DNA of 64,000 nt from Daucus carota subsp. sativus (taxonomy: Eukaryota; Streptophyta; Magnoliopsida; Apiales; Apiaceae). The stretch spans positions 33,317,606 through 33,381,605 of the forward strand of contig NC_030387.2 in assembly GCF_001625215.2 (NCBI RefSeq), in the 5' to 3' direction. Each line of letters opens with the position of its first letter. Position 1 is the first letter of the stretch. Positions 35,522 through 47,149 of this stretch are shown one piece after another. A model generated the notes under the pieces. It had not been told where the DNA came from. It searched no databases and was given only the letters and a program-made list of their open reading frames with translations. Both the position numbers and the translations under genes were made by a program.

Positions 35522-37179
35522 TTGCAGCTTCCAGTTCTACCGCTGGAATAAATTCTGGTGAGATGAGGGTGATCAGTGTATTCTGTAGCTTAAGGATTTA
35601 AAAGCTATGCGATTTATTTTCTTTTTGATGGGCTCTCATAGTTGTTTTTTTGGCAAGTTTGGGATATAATTTTTCTTTTTGAATATGGATTTATACGCAA
35701 GCCAGTCATCTTTTGGACTTATGGATGCTGTAATAGTTCCTCAATGCATCATGAAATAATAGATGGCGGATTAGCTGGTTTTGTTTATTGAATTTTATGT
35801 TCAGCAACGGATGAATTTCACCCTTTCTATGTGTTATCTATTACCCTACATTTTTCATTTTTGTTAAGTTGTGGTTCTGGTCCATGTCACCGGTACTTGT
35901 GCCAGCCTACCTATATTGTGGTGTATGGACAAGTCCAGTGTTTTCTCATAATTAAATAGGACTTGAATTGTTTCATTTGAGAAACTACATATCTAATTTG
36001 ACATTTCCTTTGAAAAAATTGGCTGCCAAAAATTATTACTTTGGACTTTGGTTGCCAAAAGCTGGATTCTGAACATAATGTTTGGGCAACTGTGGGAAAA
36101 AACTGTTTTTTTTGTTGTTGCAAGTACTGGGAAAATTAGTGCTAGTAAAAATCATTGGTATTTCATGTTGAAGCAGAACTGACCTTGGTGACGTTTGCTT
36201 TGGTTTTCTTGAAAATATTATATTGGTATGGCTCTAAAGTCCATGAATCTCATTGTTTTTAACAATCCAACTGTACGAATGCAAAAATAATACAAAACGA
36301 AGCAAATGTACTTGTAACATAAATCAAATAATAAAATTGTATCATTGAACTTGTAAAAAAATAATAATCACTTTTTAAAAGTGATATTACATTAGTATAA
36401 ATATAGATGAAATAACAATCTGTAATTGCGGTTGTATTATATAATGTGACCAAATTCTATTATTACAAATTATCCATACTATGCTCTTCTTAGAGCATAA
36501 TAAATATTGTTATCTTATTTTTTAATAAAAAATAAATTTTGACCCAAATTAGAATCTGAAAAGTATAGTATTATTTAATAGAAATTATTGTTTTATTGAA
36601 ATTTAATCGTACTTCCTTCTCATGGCTAACTTATTAGCTAATTGATTTCTTATTTGTCATGGCACCCAGCCAACTTTCTTCTCTTCTAAGTTCTATCCTT
36701 AGGCTTTAGCCCATCAGTCATTGGTGTTTCTTGTTAGTCTTCATTGCATCTGATAATAGAAGGAACAATATTTTCTTTTGTCCACACTTCATCTAGCATG
36801 AAACTCGAAAACAATGTTTAGATTTGTGTATTTAAGCGAACAACTGTAGTTTAATGGTTAGAATTAGAAAATATGCATTTTTTTATATAACCAAACACGC
36901 TTACGCACCATGTCGAAGATTAGGAAGAAACCCTCGATATCTCATCGAAAATCAAGAAAAAATCCTCGACATCTAGCAAAAGGAGTGAGAGAGATATCCG
37001 CGAAACAAGAGGCCATTAATGTATATACACTTCATTTGTTTGTCATGTCAAGGATCTCCTGCGTTCAAACTATCGTGACTTAAGAAACTCATCAAACTAA
37101 TTCAACATTTTCACTCTTTCACTCTTCATATTTGCAACAATCAAACCGTCCTCCATCTCTGCCGTTCCAAAAAATAGTA
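35522..37179. other. 3' flank of COX5B copy A and spacer
   Basis: 35522 to about 36220 aligns with the flank of copy B (47735 to about 48450), so the duplicated block extends some 700 bases past the stop. Beyond that the sequence is AT-rich without a recognised gene. Confidence 0.6.
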
Positions 37180-37437
37180 CTCCCTCCATTTCAAATTATA
37201 TGTCCACTTTAAAAAAAATACACAGTTTAAAAAAAGTGGATTTTGAGAAAAAAGAGGTGTAATAAGTCCTTAATTGAACCCAATTGTGTTGTATGGTTGA
37301 TCTTGAAATATAAATTTGAAATACGTGGAGGAGAGTTGATTTTGGATATATAACTTTACATTGAAAGTTGAAGTAGACAATTATTTTGAAACAATTTTTT
37401 TTTTCTAAAGTGGACATATATTTCTTAACGGAGGGAG
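37180..37437. mobile_element. Stowaway-like MITE
   Basis: The left end CTCCCTCCATTTCAAATTAT and right end AACGGAGGGAG lie between TA dinucleotides, and TATGTCCACTTTA is mirrored by TAAAGTGGACATA. It is 258 bp. It lies upstream of the small gene starting at 37981. Confidence 0.8.
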
Positions 37438-37980
37438 TATTTCACATTAAAAAAAATAGCGTATTTCACTTACTCATCAATTACATAGTATTCATATTCT
37501 CATCAAACAAATCAGAATCAATTGAAAAAGAAAAAATAATTATGCAGATGGTTATATTGAGGGTAAAATGGTAATTTCGTAAAAAATACTGCTACTAATT
37601 TTTCTGGGGGCCTTGAGTGTTACAGGCACAGATGAAGTATAATCAATCCCCTCTTGTTCAAAGGTACTCGCTAAACCCTAATTATAGTTTCTTCTTATCC
37701 TTGTCGATATATACATACATATGTATTAGTTTTATTGTATCATTCGCACACACTTTGTCTACAACTTCATTATTCAATATAAGATCGAATTGGTTAACAA
37801 TAAACGGGAGTTAGTAATATTTGATCTAATTACGAATGCTAGACTCTCTTATTTTGCTACGTGTATTTGTATAAATTGGGAAATGAAACTGAATTCTTTT
37901 GTTGAAAGTTTATAGAAACTGTCAAATTTGGAAAGCCGTATTGTTCAACTGCAAGGGACTGAGTTAGATAGTGAGCTGTC

Positions 37981-40388
37981 ATGTTTGCGACAATTGTTCG
38001 ATATGTTGGCAAGAAACCGAAGCCGAAGATGAAACCGATAGAGCTTAAAACGCCACCAGAGCAGACACAGACAATTACGAGGGTTATTTTTGATATTGTC
38101 AAAGAGCATGGTCCGCTCACCATTGCGGATACTTGGGAGCGTGTTAAGGTAACTTCTTGTTGATCCCTTGTTATTCCCCTTTGTCAAGTGATGAGAATGT
38201 AGTTGTTTTTTCGTTATTTCTCATTCAGTTTGGATGTCTGGCTGTTTGGGTTTTGTTTACAAATACATTGCCTTAAGTAGCCTTCAGTTCTTTTTTCTTC
38301 AATAGAATGTAGTTGCCACAAAGTAAGATATTTTACCTGTGGAATTATCACTTTTGACTTCCCTGTAGGCTGTGCATATCGTTATATATACAAGCTGAAC
38401 TATAAGGTGGAGAAATTTTGGTAGCATTCTATGAAGTTTCTAATCTGATTTTTGTGTTCTCTTGTTCCTTGATCGTGTTAAGTGCGGGGCTTATTTTGGG
38501 CGTTCCTGTTTTACTTTCTGGAGGTCATTATTATGCTTATTCTAGCAGTTCATAAACTTCAATCTTAAACCAAGAGCGGATTATAAACATTTTCTTGTCT
38601 CATATCAGAAACTTTGTGACTTTGTTATATGTTCTCTTGATTGTGGAGTAGAAATTATGTTGGTTTTGTGGCGCTTCTTCACTTGGTAATTCTTTTGTGG
38701 AGTAATGTATTAGCATAATATCTAATCTCCTTAGTCCTTGCTGCCTTTTTATTTAAGCTTTAGTGATTTTTTTAAGCTAATTAGACTTTACTGATTTAAT
38801 ATGTAGTGGTGGACCTAGGCATGTCAACGGGTCGGGTTTGGATCGGATCAACTTAAATCCATATCCATATCCATTTATTTTATCAAATTCGGATTCGGAT
38901 CGGATCGGGACCGGACTTTTTACAGACCAATCCATATCCAGATCCATTAGGAACACGGATCACGGATCGGATATTCAAATCCATTTAATTTTTTTTTGAT
39001 TTTTTTTCACTTAGATTTAAAAGTATTTTAAAAATTTGTTCGATTCTTCGAGTTCAGGAAAGACAAGATTAAACAAGACACCATGATATAAGTAGCATGA
39101 TACATTTTCATTCTATAAAAAAACCACAAATTATGTTAGAATTTTTTTTACATAAAACGAAATAATTTCGGGATACTAGTACTAACTCTAACTTTACAAC
39201 TCATACATGCTAACTAAATAAATGATTAATCAAACACGGTTACAATCAAGGACTCGCATAAATGGTATCTAGTGACTACTACAATTTAAAAAATTTATAA
39301 TATACACACACACACACAAATATATATATACATATATATTCCACCGGATCGGGTTATTAGCGGATCAGATCAACTTAAATCCATATCCGCTCCATTTATT
39401 ATCGGATTTTTTTTATCAGATCAGATTTCGGATTGGATTTATTTTTGACGAATCCATATCCACTAAGAAGACCCCGGATCGGTTCAGATCGGGCTGGAGC
39501 TCCGGTTCATTGACAAGCCTAGGTGGACCTAAGAATTGTATTGGCGGACCTAGGAATTGTATTGAGGGGGACTAACTTGTACTTTAAAAAAATCACGGAT
39601 GAAAAAAAAAAACATTTCAATACATTAACATCATTTGAATTTATTACATATAATATAAAAATAAGTCTTACAATACTCTTAACATTCTTCTGGTGCCATA
39701 TCTCATCATAATATCTTTGACGTCAATTGAATTCAGTATAAAAAAAAAAATTGGGGGGATGGGGCATATTCACACATTTCTTTTTCGAATTCGGGGGTTT
39801 GTAGCCCTCTCTCGTCCCTTACTAGGTCCTCCCATGTTAATACGTAATGTCAGCTTCACAATTACAGTTAGTGTTATTTTCTCTGTATCATGATCTGAGC
39901 AAAATCTCTTTTATCTCTTTCACACTATGACGTGCATCCTTGTAGCCTTTGTTAAAAAAATTGAAGTAAACATCTTTGGATCCTGAAATCTATTGTCAGG
40001 ATTTTCAGTCGGTCATGCGTGGTTCGCCTATTTACCTAAAGGATGAATAAGAATTGAGTGCCAAAAATATTATTACTTTGTCAATTATTTTACTTCCCAT
40101 CCTCTTACATGTAAATAATATATGTGATTCTAGTACATGAATATCACATCTATCCTGTGTGACTCACTTCTTCATGATGGCTTTTATCGTCAGGAAGTTG
40201 GTGTACGAGGACTGACAAGTAAGAGGCACATGAAAATTGTATTAAGGTGGATGAGGGAGAGGCAGAAGCTCAGGCAGATATGTAATCATGCGGGCCCCCA
40301 GAAACAGTTTCTTTATACAACCTGGTTCACAAAACCAAATATTATGCAGAAAAACGCTGGCAATGCTTCTCTACGACCAAAACCATGA
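37981..40388 (+). CDS. Small basic plant protein of unknown function, two exons
   Basis: Exons are 37981-38148 and 40194-40388, giving 120 residues. The protein is strongly basic: a KKPKPKMKP stretch at about 13-21, then ITRVIFDIVKEHGPLTIADT and WERVK, and after the splice VGVRGLTSKRHMKIVLRWMR, ERQKL, CNHAGPQKQFLYTTWFTKP. The helical middle resembles a winged-helix-like fold (inference from pattern only). I know of conserved plant proteins with this wording but no proven role. The N-terminus could direct it to mitochondria. A leader exon ending near 37664 with a splice to about 37914 is plausible. The single intron is 2045 bp and carries nested hAT elements (38804-39836). Confidence 0.75.
38804..39836. 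mobile_element. Outer hAT-type element, split by a nested element
   Basis: The left end TAGTGGTGGACCTAG and right end CTAGGTCCTCCCATG are inverted (12 of 15 match). Flanks TTAATATG (38796-38803) and TTAATACG (39837-39844) are an 8-bp target duplication with one change. A younger hAT element occupies 38816-39521. It is non-coding and lies in the intron of the gene at 37981-40388. Confidence 0.65.
38816..39521. mobile_element. Inner hAT-type element (TAGGCATGTCAA ends)
   Basis: The left end TAGGCATGTCAA and right end TTGACAAGCCTA are inverted, flanked by an exact 8-bp duplication GGTGGACC (38808-38815 and 39522-39529). The ends are rich in CGGATCGG and CCATATCCAT words. It is 706 bp, has a (CA)n run near 39305, and no transposase. 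Confidence 0.8.
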
Positions 40389-40561
40389 ATCTTCATTAGT
40401 GTGTCAGTGAATATCTCCTGATTTGTAAGCTTGTCACCCTGGACTAAAGAGCGGCTCTTTTTGTAATTATTCGTTCGCTGTTAGTCTGTTAGATTGAAGG
40501 TCGCGCTAGGAACTCGGAAAGTTATTATGTGTTGTTAGCTTTAATAATGTTCTCTCAAACT

Positions 40562-40744
40562 CTTTGTTCTAAAAGTCGGTGATTAATCACGATTAATCCC
40601 TGTTCCGTAACCTGCCGAACTGATTAAATCTCCGATTAATCACCGATCAATCCGATTAATCCCCGACCAATTCAATTAATTTCCGATTAATCCTTGTTCC
40701 GTAACTTCACTGATTAAGTTCGATTCCCGCTTTTTACAACACTG
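40562..40744 (-). mobile_element. hAT-type MITE, second copy of the GATTAATCGG family
   Basis: This is the reverse-strand copy of the element at 15098-15291, ending in GCTTTTTACAACACTG. It is flanked by an exact 8-bp duplication CTCAAACT (40554-40561 and 40745-40752). It lies about 170 bases past the stop of the small gene ending at 40388. Confidence 0.85.
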
Positions 40745-40819
40745 CTCAAACTCAACAATGATAATATATTCATTTGTTTCTATGTGTGGGACTTTTCAAA
40801 CTATTATATCACCTTCCAG

Positions 40820-41785
40820 GAATCCCTTCCTGACTACCCCATTTTCCATTCTCTTTTCCCAATCTACCCAACTTCATTCAATTTATCCCAAAGTACCCAC
40901 CTTTTGCATCCACAATAGTTAAATAATAAATTGGACCCCACTTGTATGTTGTGCAGCCAAAATGTGATGATGCACACGTTCATCTTATATGTAGGTCACC
41001 CGAGTTTATAATTTTTATCAAATTGATTCTACATTTACTTAATTGTTTATAATAATTATAAATTATTAACTAATATTTATTTGAACATGTAAATTAATGA
41101 AAATCCAATTTTAAATTAATTAGTTAATAATTATAAATTATTAACTAATATTTATTTAAACATGTAAATTAATTCTCAAATATTACATGATAGCAACTTT
41201 TAGGCAAGATTAAACTTGAAAATTAAAATACAATAACAAAATAATTTTAAAATTATTGTCCATGTTGTGGGCAACGACGACTGCGTCTTGTGTGACCTTC
41301 TTGACCGCATCTCCCACAAGTTTTAACCCTTTGAGAGTTGTCCATTTCCGTTCGAATACGTTGACTTTGACCTCTCTGTCCACGCTTCTTCCTCTTCTTT
41401 CTCAGTTCTTCATCAGCAATAAGAGTACCATACATCTCCCAGTTGTATGCTAGTGGAAACGTCCAATACGCTTGATTTGCCATTGGATAAAATTCGTATT
41501 TCCACATTTCATACAATATTGTCAGGTTGTGATAACCTTCAATGTACAGCTTCCAATCGAGATTACATACCAAACAAGCAGCAACAATATGTGACCAATA
41601 TGCAAAATGTACGTGAGCATCTTTTTTTGATTCAATCACATTTGTATGCACAGCTAACGAGTGGGGTCCATTTATTGTTTAAATATTGTGGAATATGCAA
41701 AAGGTGGGTACTTTGGGAAAAACTGAGTGGAGTTGGGTAGATTGGGAAAAGGGAACGAGAAATGGGGTAGTCAGGGAAAGGATTC
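40820..41785. mobile_element. Deleted Mutator-like element (MULE) with ~95-bp inverted ends
   Basis: The left end from 40820 (GAATCCCTTCC, then CTGACTACCCCATTT, TTTTCCCAATCTACCCAAC and CCCAAAGTACCCACC) is mirrored at the right end, about 41690-41785. A 9-10 bp duplication CACCTTCCAG flanks it (40810-40819 and 41786-41795). It carries only the end of a transposase on the minus strand. Confidence 0.8.
41253..41651 (-). pseudogene. C-terminal remnant of MULE transposase
   Basis: An open frame of about 130 codons on the minus strand. It has a degraded SWIM-like piece (YWSHIVAACLVCNLDW), then YHNLTILYEMWKYEFYPMA and a C-terminal zinc knuckle, CGRCGQEGHTRRS, which is common at the end of MuDR-type transposases. 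The catalytic DDE region is missing. It lies inside the inverted ends of the element at 40820-41785. Confidence 0.7.
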
Positions 41786-41795
41786 CACCTTCCAG

Positions 41796-42508
41796 TAAGT
41801 TCGGAACTTGTAGTTACTTGAGAATTATTATCTCTTTTCCTGTGCAGCATATTACAATTTAAACTGGTTAATTTAGAAGATGAAGAAGATACAAGCTGTC
41901 AGAGGGGGGGGGGGGGGGGGTGCCCTATGCAGTAATACATTTTCCTCTATCTGGATGGGGAAAAAAAAAAGAAGTAAAATATAAAGTAACTTGACTATTG
42001 TGTGCCCACGGGCACACCATAGAAAATCCCATAAAGTAATGATCCTATCTTAACATCTATCTCCCGGTAAGCCAAACTTGAATTTCCAAGAGCTCTTGGG
42101 ATTCCTGGACAGTTTTGGCTTCTGCAAGCTTTTAAACAGCAGCTACTCTCTGTATTCTGTCTAGCTCTAAGGTTTTCTTTGAATCCTTTTGTAACCATGT
42201 CTAACACATTGTAGTACTCTTTCCAACACCACAAAGGGAAGTAAACATTTTCTGCTGCAGGGATGCAGCAAATGTGCTGAACTATTCACTGCAACTTCTG
42301 TAGTACCCCTGATTTCTGTTTCCTAGTTAGTGTGCCGCGTAAAGATAGAAATTTAAGCAAAGAACTTGCTGTCTAAGCAAATTTTTGTTAGCCCCGGTGG
42401 ATGACTGACTCTGGTCAGCCCCTGACAATATAGCAAGTTCCAACTCATCCAAACACCTTAAAATACATAGTACTATGTTACAGTACAAAGTAAAAAAAAC
42501 AGTGGTCT
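41796..42508. other. Spacer with poly-G tract
   Basis: This contains a 17-G run at 41904-41920 and otherwise AT-rich sequence. No gene is supported. Confidence 0.5.
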
Positions 42509-42537
42509 GAGGGAGTAGTTGTCATGGTTATATACTT

Positions 42538-42842
42538 ATGTTGTGTTTGGTTGGGGTGAATGATTCCAGAAGGAATGGAATGAAAAATGAACTATATTAT
42601 GGACAATTGTTAACAAATTTCATTCCTTCCTCCATTCCATTCCTTAGATTATGTGCTAGAGATCATACCTTCAATTTGAGATGGAATGCTCCATTCTCTC
42701 CTACCCCCAATTTCTTCTCAAATCTCATCATAGCAATTTTGCCTCACTTACATTTATTCCAAAACTTCCCTCCTATCTCTATTAGTTCCAAATAATTTTA
42801 CTCATTCCATTCTATTCCATTCACCGCAACCAAACACAACAT
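42538..42842. mobile_element. MITE with TGTTGTGTTTGGTTG ends
   Basis: ATGTTGTGTTTGG on the left is mirrored by CCAAACACAACAT on the right, with TATACTT directly outside both ends (42531-42537 and 42843-42849). The inside has GGAATGGAATG words mirrored as CATTCCATTC. A 31-bp flank beginning GAGGGAGTAGTTGTCATGG occurs both before (42509) and after (42855) the element. Confidence 0.7.
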
Positions 42843-43334
42843 TATACTTCAATTGAGGGAGTAGTTGTCATGGTTATATACTTATACTTCAATTTTAAGT
42901 TTTAATTACCCAAGTACTCCCTAGCTGGTTTCTGCATTTAGATTTCCATGCTTGAAGAATGTTGGTTGTTAAAAAGCCTGCAAGGACGTGAAAATGAGAT
43001 TCTGACAGGATACATGGTATAATTACATAAATTTATACTCAAAAAAATTAATATTACCAGCATATTAGTTTGACTATTATTAAATTACCAAAAATAAAAA
43101 ATAAAAAATTCGGAGCTACACTATTTCATTATTTTGCAATAATATAATAAAATTTTAATATATTTAAAAAAATGAAGCAAGCGACAAAAAGGCAGAATAT
43201 AAACGGTAAGCCAAACCAACCTTCACCAATCTTTTCCATTTCATTTCTCGATTCATCCCCAACACTCACACACACAGTGTGTGTGACAAATTACCCAATT
43301 CACAATTCAAAACCCTAGGTTTCATCCCCAAATC

Positions 43335-46300
43335 ATGTGGAGAAGAGTTTCTACGCATCTCCGACCTCTCGCCGTCTCTCGATCCGCGCAGCGGCCTAAT
43401 CGCTCCATCGCTCCTGGCGTTTCCTCCTCTACGCCGTCGTTTCGCCCCGCCGCTTCTCTTTTCTCTCGCTCTTTCACCGCTCCCGCAGGTAATCTCTCTA
43501 CATCTGCTCGTCTCTGTGCATCTGTTTATGTATGTGTGTGTATATGACTTTTTATGTTTAGGAGGCGGTGTTTTGAGCAAGAGAGTTGAAGATGTAATGC
43601 CGATTGCTACTGGTCATGAACGTGAGGAGCTTGAAGCTCAGCTTCAAGTCAGTAATTTCGCTCGTTTTTCTTTACAATTCTGTTATTATTTACTCGGCCA
43701 TTTTGGAAATTGTAAGCAAATCTTTTATCTTTTTTGCGGTTAGGGACGGGATATTCTCGATATTAACTATCATGAAGGTCCTTTTGGCACAAAGGTTAGT
43801 GTTTCTGATTTTCTTGTCTATAACTTACGAGTAATAATTATTGATTACTGTACTTGGTTTTTATTATATCAGAGATATCGTGTTGTTTTGTTTAGCTCAG
43901 GGTAAATTGTTATCTGTTGTTAGGTATCTTGTTTGTGTTTTAAATTGCTAAGGTGCTCCTAAAAGTTTTAATATTTTTGTATCAAAGTGCTGATATGTAC
44001 GAAAAGTTACTGCTTGCACTAGATGTATGGGTATGTATGATTAGACTTTCATGATAATGTATGTGAGAAAACACAGACTTAGCTGATGAAATGAGATATA
44101 CCTGTATATGGTGAGTTAGTTATGTGTATAGCGGAACACTTATATGAACTTGTGAGATTTGCTTGCTTACAGTTTTGTGTAGTTTTAGGAGTGTGGTCAC
44201 TAAGCACCTTGTTTATAGGTTTATCATGTCGTAGCAACTTTTCCGGCATGCTTATCTCGATGAGAAGAATGCCTGCTAGTAGAGGTTTACAAGAATCGTA
44301 AAAGTGTAACTGACTGCTTGTGTGTGTGTGTGTGGGTGGGTGGGACTAATGTTGTTGGGTAAGAAGGCGGCCCACCTAAAACCATTTCTGTTGTGACCTA
44401 TACTTGTTAATTCCGACTTATTTCCAGCCACTGACTTCAGCTGACATAGTTGTCTTCTCTATTATTTTATACGTGGAAGTAAACGATCCATCACCGTTCT
44501 ATATGTTCAGTGAGTGGTAGGGGTGGAAATAAATGACCGGTGCGAGTACTTATGTTTTCATATGTATATTCTGTAGATGGACACGTGATTGTGTGTATTA
44601 AGTAATGCCGCTCAGACTCTACTCGTGAACAAAATTATGTGAATGTGTATATATAGTGTTACGAATTAAGAAGAGCTCAATGAATTAATAAGAAGAGGGA
44701 TTCAGTTGCAATTTGGTGGCCTTAGTTTGCACCGAGTTTGAAAACGGTGGCTATAGTTTCAAATTTGCAAATTGGTGACAAAAGTTTTTGCTAAGTTTCA
44801 AAATGGTGGCTATACTTTACAATATACAAATGGGTGAGTTTAGTTTATACCGATTTTTAAAAAGATAATTGTGTCTTAATAATTTAATAAATATAAAAAG
44901 TAAATAAGATAAAAATGTCATAAGGGTATAGAGCAAATTAATAAATTGAAAAAGATAATGTTGAGGTCACGCACACAGAAAAATATTTATTTACATGAAA
45001 AATCATTATTTAATCTAAACAATTTTTCTTGAAAATATTGTTTAAGTTTGAACCATGTTATTTAATCGACTTTGAAATATTTCATTTAAATTATATTAGT
45101 AAATCAAACTTTACTTCAACACAAACTTGATAATCTTTTGACTTTAAAATATAATTATGTGTTATCAAAATATTTCTAAAATTATCAAATTACTATTTTT
45201 ATATACTATTATTGGAATTTTATTGATAAAGGGGCTTGTTGTTCAATCGCTTCTGATAATGACATAAAGAAGCATGTGGTTCTTGTGTGCTGCTGTTGGT
45301 CTTCAAACATAGCTTGTTCGATTGTATGTATTTGTCTTTCTTGCTTGTGCTGCTTTAGAAATCAGTTTAGTGTTGGTAGAATCATTTTATAGTATTTATG
45401 TGTAAGCCTCCAGTTCTTGATTAATGGGTATGTTTGGCAACTGATTTTTTTAAAATAAGCTCTCTTTTTTTCCTAAAAAATGTATATTTTTATAATTTTT
45501 TTTAAATATAAATGTTAAAGAAGTGTTTGGTATTCGTTATTTGACCAAAAAATAAGGGCTTATTTCAGAAAAAAGTAGAGTTTGATGTACTTTTCTCCAG
45601 AAATAAGCCCTTATTTCTGAAAAATAAGCTTAGCCAAATGGCCTCAATGTTTCACAGCAAAAAAGTAGGAAGTTTTCTTTTTCGGAGTCCAGCTGTGAGT
45701 ATCATGGTTTAATTCTTCTACTAGTCTCTGGAAGGGGAAATAAGATACAAAAATTTAACTGTTGAAATAGTCTTCCTTTAATAAAGTTGTTCAATTTGTA
45801 AACCAGTTTAGATGTGGGAAACAAATTATACATTTAACACTTGTAGAAATTATATTTAACAATTGCTCCAAGGTATTGATATCATCTAGACATGCTCTAA
45901 AGTTCTTTGTGCTTGCAGGAAGCACCTGCTGTTGTTAAATCCTACTATGATAAAAGAATTGTTGGATGCCCCGGAGTTGATGGAGGTAAGCCAATTTTAT
46001 TTCTTGTGATACAGAAATTATGAGTAAATTCTGGCACTTTGGTTTTCCTGCACTGTGTATTGGCCTTTAAGTTGGTGTTTTCATTGTTATATTCTGAACA
46101 GAGGATGAGCACGATGTTGTTTGGTTCTGGCTAGAGAAAGGCAAGCCACACGAGTGTCCAGTATGTTCACAGTACTTTGTGGTAAGTGTTTTAGTAAGTC
46201 ATGATATAGAATATAGATTATGGTTTTTGCGGAGGTATGGAAAGCATAATGTTTTTTGGTGGGTTAAAAACTTAAATGGCTTAATCATAACTCAACTGAC

Positions 46301-47109
46301 CATTAACTTGCAATTGAGTGGCTGAACTCAAAAAGCTTGCCCATTTATAATTTGCAATATGGTAACTAAACTAATAATAACTTGCACGTCTGGACTTCAA
46401 ACAGAGAACCATTAGTTTTCTACAAATCAGCAGCCACGTCAGAGGTTTCACCCCAAATCCATATAGCTTCCACCCGATTGATCCATATTACAACTCAGGT
46501 GCCCCTGTTTAAAAAAAAGAGAGAAAACAAAACGCAAAACCAAAAAACGAAAGAACAAAACAAACCAACAAAAAGGGGGGAAACAGAGGAGACAATTAGG
46601 GTTTGGGAAACTTCGAAAACAGCAAGTAAATTGGGGGCTAAAATACAACATATCACATATGTATGTGATTGGCTCTATTTCTGCATAGAAGTTGAGTTTA
46701 TTGTTGTTGTGTGCTCGAAAGGAGGGTGGGTTGTGATTGGTGTGGGGCGGAGTAGCCCCTGGAGTTGAAATCTGGTAAACGGGTTCGTGGAGGATGGAGA
46801 AGGCTTAGAAGGGAGAGAGGATTGAGGTGTGGTCATGTAAGCAGGGGTGGGTTATGTGGTTTTCGAGATAAAGAGATGGTGGAGAGGTGGTGACTGCCAC
46901 AACCATGGCGGAGATTGTAACCGATGGTTGTGGGTGGTCGATCAGGATTTAGGCTGGTTGGGTGTGTCTAGTGGAAGAGATAATGGGGAGAGATGAAGGG
47001 ATATGGGGAGAGAGAGAGGTGGACGCTGACCAGAGCTTTTGTGGAAGGTTGGTGGTGCGGAGAGAGACCGGGAGGAGGGAGAGAGGAGACAGACCAAGAG
47101 AGGGAGAGA

Positions 47110-47149
<40 letters not shown>

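Noticed and set aside
41904-41920. Poly-G tract as a structured (quadruplex) regulatory site
   Set aside because: A plain homopolymer far from any gene start. Sequencing or assembly length error is just as likely.
46382-46768. 128-codon open frame in intron 5 of COX5B copy B
   Set aside because: Arises from a purine-rich repeat insertion absent from copy A. A Lys/Thr/Glu-rich run from low-complexity DNA.
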